Of a DNA stretch of 10,729 bases, positions 5,289 through 10,729 are shown one piece after another. Each line of letters opens with the position of its first letter. Within the stretch, counting starts at the first letter, position 1. The translations under genes were made by a program, and so were the position numbers. The notes beneath the pieces were generated by a model, which was not told the origin of the DNA, searched no databases, and worked only from the letters and a program-made list of their open reading frames with translations. This stretch comes from an uncultured Blautia sp. (GTDB lineage: Bacteria; Bacillota; Clostridia; Lachnospirales; Lachnospiraceae), in contig CALBGI010000005.1 in assembly GCA_937893675.1 (NCBI GenBank), positions 1 through 10,729 on the forward strand, in the 5' to 3' direction.

Positions 5289-6107
5289 TTATCGCTCCGG
5301 TTCCTGTTTCTTCGGGGCGGCAGGCTTATGGGCAGGCAGTTCCTGCTTGAGCTTATCCCGTACAGAGGGGCGGGACGGTTGTATCTTTTCTCCCTGAGTA
5401 CGGCTGCGCTGCTGTTCTTCTCGCACCAGATCAATAAAGCCATCCAGCACAGCAGGGTGGCTGTTCAGGACATAACCACAACGGACGGTTTCGGGGTTCT
5501 CGTTGGGAATGGTCTTAGCCCATTCCTTATTGCGTCGGGAGTAGCGCCCATCCCAGTCCTGAAGCTGGACGGTGTTGGCCAGAACCAAAGCCACACGCTC
5601 CATGCCATAGGTCTCGATCACGCCCTTTGCCGCATCGTGACTGAGATACATTCCGTCGAAGTGTTCCCGTACCGCCGCTTCAATGGACTCCTTGCATTGG
5701 AGATTTACATTGTTGGAAACTCGGTACTGCTCCAGCTCCCCATGTTCTCTCGCATAGGCGGCAGAATGGGGATAGACCGGTGTTGTTCGCAGTTCCTCTT
5801 TAGCTCTGCACACATCGTCGGCACGGTTCTCAATACTGTCCCGGATCACATCCATGTGGTCGGTCTCCAGCTTTTCAAAATAGCGGTACACATCCGCCAG
5901 CGGCGAGGGAGATTCCAAAAGCGCCTGGGCCTGGGCATCGGTCAGCTCCAGTTCCTCCATCGCCATCACAATATCCTCACGGACAGTATACTCATAGGTG
6001 TGGTGCAGGATTTCTTCCGGGGGCTGGCTTTTCAGCCAGTCCCTGTATTTGTCCTGCTCAGCAGCCATCTTTTCATAAAGGGCCGTATTCAGATCGTTGG
6101 TATTCAT
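5289..6107 (-). CDS. DUF3848/DUF3849 domain protein
   Basis: The 272-aa soluble protein joins two domains typical of Tn1549-like elements. A DUF3848-like N-terminus (about 5-95; ALYEKMAAEQDKYRDWLKSQ, YEYTVREDIVMAMEE) precedes a DUF3849-like domain (about 105-235; YPHSAAYAREHGELEQY, GMERVALVLANTVQLQDWDG, LNSHPAVLDGFIDLVREE). Neither domain has a known activity. The tail contains RPSVRDKLK followed by a Pro/Lys-rich end, closely echoing the tail of the upstream SNF2-like protein. ATG 6107 is preceded by GGAGGTG, which lies inside the last codons of that upstream gene; the two genes are 1 nt apart and surely translationally coupled. A role in establishment or regulation of the element is guessed from context only. 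Confidence 0.85.
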   Translation of the reverse strand: MNTNDLNTALYEKMAAEQDKYRDWLKSQPPEEILHHTYEYTVREDIVMAMEELELTDAQAQALLESPSPLADVYRYFEKLETDHMDVIRDSIENRADDVCRAKEELRTTPVYPHSAAYAREHGELEQYRVSNNVNLQCKESIEAAVREHFDGMYLSHDAAKGVIETYGMERVALVLANTVQLQDWDGRYSRRNKEWAKTIPNENPETVRCGYVLNSHPAVLDGFIDLVREEQQRSRTQGEKIQPSRPSVRDKLKQELPAHKPAAPKKQEPER

Positions 6108-6108
6108 G

Positions 6109-6990
6109 TTATCGCACCTCCTCATGCTGTTTTGGTTTCTTGTCTGTACTGCGGGGCGGCACCGGGCGTTTCAGATGATCCAGCACCGAAGGCCGTGTGC
6201 TTTTGGCAACAGCGGACTCGGTGTGTGCCTGTCCCTTTCCGTCGATGTTGAGCAGGGTATCCAGCTCCACCAGGCGGGCGTTTTTGCTTCTCAGTTCTTC
6301 TTCATAAAGGAATGGCTTTCCGACTTCCTCCTTTGCGGCAGCCTGCTGCTGATAGAGGTTATCCAGCTGGGCCTTTGCCGCCTCCAGACGCTGGGGCATC
6401 TGGGCGAGGGCATTGTCGATACGGGTAAGATTTCCGCGAGGGTCTGTACCAAGGGTTGCCCTGTGGGTCATCTGTCCTTTCAGCAGGAGCGTATATTCCT
6501 GTTTCCAAGCGGAAAATTCCACGGACATGGCATAGCCCCGGTAGCTGCCGATCTGCACCGGATCGGAGGTTTTGACCTCCTTGCAAGCATCCAGAAGGGC
6601 AGCACCGGCATTCTCCTTATCAGTCAGCAGGTCTCCACGGATCTCCATACCAGCAAAGCCGTCCTCCGGGTGTGGGTGGGCGGCTAAAACCTCCAGGTCA
6701 GATTCAAAGCCCTTGATAAAGCCTTTGTGCTTTTCAATTCCCTCCGGGAAATATTTGAGCAGCTGGTCCTCCAGGCGATACTGCTTGCTCTGGTGGTCAG
6801 CTTTCATCAGCTTCAGGCGGGATACCTCCACATCCAGATCCATGCGTTCCTTAATACGAGGGTCTCCGGCACACAGAGCCTTGATCTCGGCAAAACTGAG
6901 AGCTGTTTCATCCACATCATCGCAGCTTCTTACCGGCGATTTAGAAGTCATGATCTGGGAGATAAATTTCTGCTTGTTCTCCACCGTCTG
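6109..6990 (-). CDS. SNF2-like element helicase protein, 3' exon
   Basis: This is the last part (293 codons) of the large helicase-like protein whose upstream exon lies at 9342-10729, rejoined when the group II intron is spliced. It begins QTVENKQKFISQIMTSKSPV, directly continuing the GTFDAYLW end of the upstream exon, a junction conserved in these proteins just after helicase motif VI. The remainder is a long helical region (FAEIKALCAGDPRIKERMDL, coiled-coil-like stretches, a globular part around IGSYRGYAMSVEFSAWKQEY) and a tail with RPSVLDHLKRPVPP. A reading frame starting inside intron domain V (7071) is an artefact of the missing splice. The stop codon is 1 nt before the DUF3848/3849 start. 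Residues before the intron cannot be numbered because the 5' end is outside the window. Confidence 0.88.
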   Translation of the reverse strand, partial: QTVENKQKFISQIMTSKSPVRSCDDVDETALSFAEIKALCAGDPRIKERMDLDVEVSRLKLMKADHQSKQYRLEDQLLKYFPEGIEKHKGFIKGFESDLEVLAAHPHPEDGFAGMEIRGDLLTDKENAGAALLDACKEVKTSDPVQIGSYRGYAMSVEFSAWKQEYTLLLKGQMTHRATLGTDPRGNLTRIDNALAQMPQRLEAAKAQLDNLYQQQAAAKEEVGKPFLYEEELRSKNARLVELDTLLNIDGKGQAHTESAVAKSTRPSVLDHLKRPVPPRSTDKKPKQHEEVR

Positions 6991-6993
6991 GTC

Positions 6994-7065
6994 GGGTAGG
7001 TCAGCGGTATTACTACCGCCTTCCCCCCTAAGAACCGTACGTGAGAGTTTCCCCTCATACGGCTC
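6994..7065 (-). ncRNA. group II intron domains V and VI
   Basis: Domain V is the 34-nt hairpin at 7065-7032: a GAGCCGTATGAG arm, a GGAAAC loop region, and a CTCACGTACGGTTC arm. It contains the catalytic AGC triad and the GAAA tetraloop typical of active introns. Domain VI follows: GGG and GGCGGTA arms around a GTAA loop pairing with TACCGC and CCC. The bulged A at 6997 is the likely lariat branch point. Confidence 0.92.
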
Positions 7066-7071
7066 AAGCAC

Positions 7072-8745
7072 TTATAAACCCTGTTGTTCTAACAGAGCCA
7101 GCTCATCATTTTCAATCGAGTAGTGTATCTTTCTGTGACAATCGGCATGGAGTAAATAACGTCTTTCCTTGTAGTCCTTGCCTAATGTCGTGTGTATTCG
7201 GAAACCTCTTTCAATCGTAATGCGTTCGTTACAGTGAGGGCATATTCCATTCTGCATTTTATACAGTGCGTTTATCTTCTTTCTTCCCTTTATCTCGCGC
7301 ATCATTCGCATAGTGTCTCTTTCCTCAAAATATTCTTCCCATCTGCTGTCAAACGGTGTTGCTTCTGATTTTGTTTTCAGAAATCTCGTGATATGAGTAT
7401 CTGTTGCATAAATCAGTTTTAGTGCAAAACCATCTTTTGTTGTGGCACAGAAAGTCCAGCTTCTTGTACCTATCCGTCTGAAATATCTCTTGGCAATCCA
7501 CTTTTTACCCTTTTTCGGATGTCTGCGGCAGCACCATCTCCAAAGGCTTCGCCATACATCGAAGTCAAATCTTTCAAATGCTTCATGTGATACATTATAT
7601 TTCTGATAATTAACCCAACCACGGATTACGGGATTTAACTGTCTGATTAAATCTTCCTGTCGGCATGTTGCATTACTTTTAATGATTGAACGGACTTTAT
7701 CCACGATTGCTTTGTAATTCTTTTTAGACGGCTTGGTTAATAACTTATCCTTATACAATCTGATGTTACAGCCGAGAAAATCAAAGCCGTCTGTGATGTG
7801 TGTGATTACCGTCTTTTCCTTAGACAGCTCCAATCCTCTTTCTGCCATAAATTCCTCCACAATCGGTAGTACGCCATTTTCAAGAAGTTCCTTTGTTTCG
7901 CCTGTGATAATAAAATCATCTGCATATCTGATAAAATTTACTTTAGGAAAGTATGCTTTCCCTTTTATCTTCGTTTTATGGTATTTTGCTTTCAGTTTTG
8001 TTTCCAATCCGTCAAGCACCATGTTGCAGATAACTGGCGAGATGGCTGAACCTTGTGGACTTCCAAGTTCCGTAGGGAACAGTTTTCCAGTTTCGATATA
8101 TCCGCATTTCAGCCATTTACGCAGGATTTCCTTATCTAATGGAATATTCTTTAAAATCCATTCGTGACTAATGTTGTCAAAACATCCCTTGATGTCTCCC
8201 TCAAGCACCCATTTCGGCGATTTCGCCTTATTCAGACTTGTAAAGCACTGCTCTATTGCGTCCTGCGTACATCTGCCAATCCTAAAACCATAGGAATTAG
8301 GGTCTGCTGTGATTTCCGCAATCGGTTCTAATGCAAATTTATATAATGTCTGCATTGCCCTGTCTTTCATAGTAGGAATACTTAAAGGTCTCTTTTTCCC
8401 GTTCTTCTTAGGTATATATACCCTTTTTAATGGTTGTGGTTTGTAGTTTTTGCGTTTTAAGTCAAGAATTGCTTCATATTTGGACTTAGGTGTAGACCAT
8501 AATACTCCGTCTACTCCTGCTGTCCTTTTTCCTCGATTTTCTGTTACCCTTTTTACAGCTAAAGCTCTTGCGTAAAAAGAGTGTGTGAGTAACCACTGCA
8601 AGGATTTTACCCTGCCATGTTTACCCTCTTTATGAGCCTTTACGATACGCATTTGTAGTTTTTTAACGTACGCATTGGCTTTGTTCCAATCAATCTTGTC
8701 CCATTCCTTTGCGACGTCAGAAGTCGCACACATTTTCATGTCCAT
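7072..8745 (-). CDS. ltrA: group II intron reverse transcriptase/maturase with HNH domain
   Basis: The 557-aa intron-encoded protein assists splicing and copies the intron into DNA at its target. Reverse transcriptase motifs are intact: EGDIKGCFDNI (182-192, first catalytic Asp), GSPQGSAISP (228-237) and RYADDFIITG (273-282, the catalytic Asp pair). The maturase (GIIM) region follows at about 340-425 (LIRQLNPVIRGWVNYQ, VWRSLWRWCCRRHPKKGKKW). A C-terminal HNH-type region has CPHC (502-505) and LLHADCHRKIH (531-541), but its central part is short, with IHTT in place of the usual His-His pair. ATG 8745 has AAAGGAG 8 nt upstream; an open frame to 8901 lies in intron RNA and is not chosen. The stop lies 6 nt before domain V. 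Confidence 0.95.
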   Translation of the reverse strand: MDMKMCATSDVAKEWDKIDWNKANAYVKKLQMRIVKAHKEGKHGRVKSLQWLLTHSFYARALAVKRVTENRGKRTAGVDGVLWSTPKSKYEAILDLKRKNYKPQPLKRVYIPKKNGKKRPLSIPTMKDRAMQTLYKFALEPIAEITADPNSYGFRIGRCTQDAIEQCFTSLNKAKSPKWVLEGDIKGCFDNISHEWILKNIPLDKEILRKWLKCGYIETGKLFPTELGSPQGSAISPVICNMVLDGLETKLKAKYHKTKIKGKAYFPKVNFIRYADDFIITGETKELLENGVLPIVEEFMAERGLELSKEKTVITHITDGFDFLGCNIRLYKDKLLTKPSKKNYKAIVDKVRSIIKSNATCRQEDLIRQLNPVIRGWVNYQKYNVSHEAFERFDFDVWRSLWRWCCRRHPKKGKKWIAKRYFRRIGTRSWTFCATTKDGFALKLIYATDTHITRFLKTKSEATPFDSRWEEYFEERDTMRMMREIKGRKKINALYKMQNGICPHCNERITIERGFRIHTTLGKDYKERRYLLHADCHRKIHYSIENDELALLEQQGL

Positions 8746-9341
8746 TTGCTTTACTCCTTTCAAAAATTCTATAAATTCTCTCGTAATTAAGCACCATGCG
8801 GAAGTCTGCTCCCCTTTCGGGTGGGGCAAATTTTGAATCCCTATCCACTTCATTACAAAATGGCATTCGCTTTTTCCGCAATCCCATACCCGCATTTCCA
8901 ACAGCTTTCCTTACGGTCTGCCTGCCCAATGGGCAAAAATACGGGCTTACCGTGTTCCACTTAATTAACATGATAGGTTAGGTTCCGCCTCTTCTCCGGC
9001 AGTCTTATGTCCGTGTACCCCCAAACATGGAGAGGGGTAACCAACTGCACACCTTTTGGTTCAAGCCTGTCAGCTACTTTGGCTTGTTTCGCCTTAACGA
9101 AGTTTATCAGCGGTTCACATATGTTAACCATACTATCAAAGCCTGCACCCTAACCACTTTGTAGCTAGCAGTTTCGATTTTAACCTCACGGTTTAAATCT
9201 CCAAGTAGGGTTACGTTTAATCACCAGCTTTTGAACAATGTCATTACTGACATAGCCAATGGTGACGACTTCAGCCAACGGAATGGCTGGTTTGGTCGGA
9301 TAGTCCGCCAAACAATTAAATTAAGTGACTTCACGTCGCAC
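8746..9341 (-). ncRNA. group II intron 5' domains (I-III and start of IV)
   Basis: No gene is supported in these 596 bp; they encode the ribozyme's 5' domains. The strand begins GTGCG. A short GCC...GGC hairpin with a purine-rich loop at about 9000-8987 could be the EBS1 loop: CCGGAG (8999-8994) can pair with the last six bases of the 5' exon, CTCTGG, through five Watson-Crick pairs and one G:U. Full domain boundaries were not traced. Confidence 0.8.
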
Positions 9342-10729
9342 CCAGAGGTATGCGTCAAAGGTTCCTTCGGTCACATAGCGGTACACATGGACAAGAGGAT
9401 TCTGGTTGCCCTGGCGCTCGATACGGCCCTTGCGCTGGGCGAGGTCTCCGGGCCGCCACGGGCAATCCAGATCATGAAGTGCCACCAGACGGTCCTGCAC
9501 ATTGGTGCCTGCGCCCATCTTGGCGGTGCTGCCCATAAGCACACGCACCTGACCGGTACGGACTTTAGAGAACAGCTCCTTTTTCCGCACTTCGGTGTTG
9601 GCTTCATGGATAAAAGCGATCTGGTCGGCAGGCATCCCCTGGGCAATGAGTTTCTGACGAATATCGTCATATACCGTAAAGGCCGGTTCCTGCTCCGGCA
9701 GGGGCACAGCGCCTTCCAGTGCGTGAAGCAGTGGATTATCCAGCGTTTTCGCCGCCTTGCTTGCAGGAGCTTTTGCCTGCGGGGTAGAAATGTCGCAGAA
9801 CACCAGCTGGGTCAGCTTGTCAGCTTCGCCATCCCGCCAGATCTGCATGATGTTCTCCACACACTGATTGACCTTTGTTCCGGGTTCGTCCGGCAGCATC
9901 TGGTTGACGATCCTCTGGTCCAGCCCCAGTTTACGGCCATCCGAGGTAATCTTGAGCATATTGTCCTGGGATGGGTCAACGGTTCCGCTGTGTACCAGCG
10001 ATGCGCGCTCCGAAAGGGCCTTGACCATTTCCTGCTGATGTTCGGTAGGCTGTGCCACGATGTTGTGGTATTCCACCTCCGGGGTGGGCAGGTTCAGTTG
10101 GTCGGCAGTCTTAATGTCCGCCACTTCTTTGAACAGGTTCATCAGCTCCGGCAGGTTAAAGAACTTGCTGAATCTCGTTCTTGCCCGGTAGCCGGTGCCT
10201 TCCGGTGCCAGCTCCAATGCTGTGACGGTCTCCCCAAATCGGGAAGCCCAGCAGTCGAAGTGGGTCATGTTCAGCTCTTGCAGGCGTTCATACTGAAGGT
10301 AACGCTGCATGGTGTAAAGCTCGGTCATGGAGTTGCTGACCGGTGTGCCGGTGGCAAAAATCACGCCACGGTTTCCGGTGATCTCATCCATATAGCGGCA
10401 CTTGGCAAACATATCGGAGGATTTCTGCGCGTCCGATGTGGATAAGCCTGCCACATTCCTCATTTTTGTGTATAGAAACAGGTTTTTATAGTTGTGGGCC
10501 TCGTCCACAAACAATCGGTCCACACCCAGCTGCTCGAAGGTTACCACATCGTCTTTTCGCCCCTCGGCTTGCAGCTTTTCCAGTCTGGCTTCCAGAGACT
10601 TTCTGGTACGCTCCAGCTGCTTGACGGTAAAACGCTCGCCGCCGCTGGCCTGCACCTCTGCGATGCCCTCGGTGATCTCGTCGATCTGCTCATAGAGAAG
10701 CCGTTCCTGACGCTCCCGGCTGATGGGGA
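9342..10729 (-). CDS. SNF2-like element helicase protein, 5' exon (partial)
   Basis: The frame is open to the right edge (PISRERQERLLYEQIDEITE at the edge) and ends at the intron. It is the SNF2/DEAH helicase part of the very large protein typical of Tn1549-like elements, whose unseen N-terminal part often carries a DNA methyltransferase domain. Visible motifs: Walker B DEAH (10505-10494, in LFVDEAHNYKNL), motif III-like ATGTPVSNSMTELYTMQRYL, motif V-like GSTAKMGAGTNVQDRLVALH and motif VI QRKGRIERQG. The protein would use ATP to move on DNA; its role in the element is not established, though protection or processing of incoming DNA has been suggested for such proteins. The coding sequence reaches GTFDAYLW at 9342 and resumes at 6990. 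A frame continuing to VRREVT reads intron sequence only. Confidence 0.92.

Larger units (their letters stand above)
6991..9341 (-). mobile_element. group II intron with ORF, inserted in the helicase gene
   Basis: The intron is 2351 bp, in the same orientation as its host gene. The 5' end GTGCG (9341-9337) follows a TGG codon of the host. The 3' end has domain V (7065-7032), domain VI (about 7028-6994) with an unpaired A at 6997, 7 nt from the end, and the terminal AC before a CAG codon. Removing it joins TGG to CAG in frame. A full reverse transcriptase lies in domain IV. Domain V shape and the HNH-bearing protein suggest a chloroplast-like (CL, IIB) lineage; this is inference. Base composition is more AT-rich than the flanking exons, as expected of an acquired element. 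Confidence 0.95.

Noticed and set aside
5328..6251. 307-codon open frame on the plus strand
   Set aside because: Antisense shadow of the DUF3848/3849 and helicase genes; long antisense frames are common in such codon usage.
7013..7071. Apparent start of a separate protein at 7071 reading into the 3' exon
   Set aside because: The first 27 codons are intron domains V and VI; the true continuity is from the upstream exon after splicing.
8746..8981. Short open frames on both strands between the intron protein and domain I
   Set aside because: They lie in ribozyme sequence; the AAAGGAG site supports the ATG at 8745 only.
9231..10445. 404-codon open frame on the plus strand
   Set aside because: It is antisense to the helicase exon, which has clear motifs, and crosses the intron boundary; its sequence resembles no family and has no ribosome site.

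Overview
The window is an internal piece of an integrative and conjugative element of the Tn1549/CTn type from a Gram-positive Clostridia-like host, probably a gut Lachnospiraceae or Oscillospiraceae member. This rests on a MOBP-type relaxase, a MobC-like accessory protein, a CD1845-family membrane protein, a DUF3848/DUF3849 protein and the tail of a very large SNF2-type helicase protein, all on the minus strand and in the usual order for such elements. Strong AGGAGG-type ribosome sites and AT-rich accessory DNA beside a GC-richer backbone fit the same host. No element ends are visible; both window edges cut genes.

Left part (1-930): the 5' end of a response regulator gene leaves the window on the minus strand. 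A divergent AT-rich control region follows, then a plus-strand XRE regulator with a terminator. Between it and the relaxase lies about 180 bp of non-coding DNA packed with inverted repeats, a candidate oriT or small RNA. It closes with a hairpin and T-tract that overlaps the relaxase stop codon.

Middle part (907-4200): the minus-strand relaxase gene is followed by a divergent plus-strand accessory module. This begins with a perfect consensus promoter, then a roughly 150-nt leader predicted to fold into several hairpins, an intrinsic terminator or attenuator, a PBECR4-like nuclease-fold protein and a small four-cysteine protein. Next come two relics, of a DUF1016/YhcG nuclease (minus) and of an AlbA_2/ATPase-type regulator (plus). 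Both have lost their 5' ends and meet head to head near 3767-3772. This AT-rich module separates the relaxase from the rest of its transfer genes.

Right part (4200-10729): on the minus strand, transcription passes from the SNF2-like gene (open at the right edge) to DUF3848/3849 and mobC with almost no spacing, ending at a clear terminator. A separate promoter then serves a 100-aa unknown protein and the CD1845-family membrane protein, joined by an ATGA overlap. The SNF2-like gene is interrupted in the sense orientation by a 2351-bp group II intron (6991-9341), with a canonical GTGCG 5' end, domain V, domain VI with a bulged A and AC 3' end, and a complete reverse transcriptase/maturase/HNH protein. 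Splicing would rejoin the helicase frame exactly, at a Trp|Gln junction.

The most novel-looking item is the promoter-leader-terminator arrangement in front of the PBECR4-like gene. It resembles an attenuated operon or, more speculatively, an RNA-antitoxin/nuclease pair.
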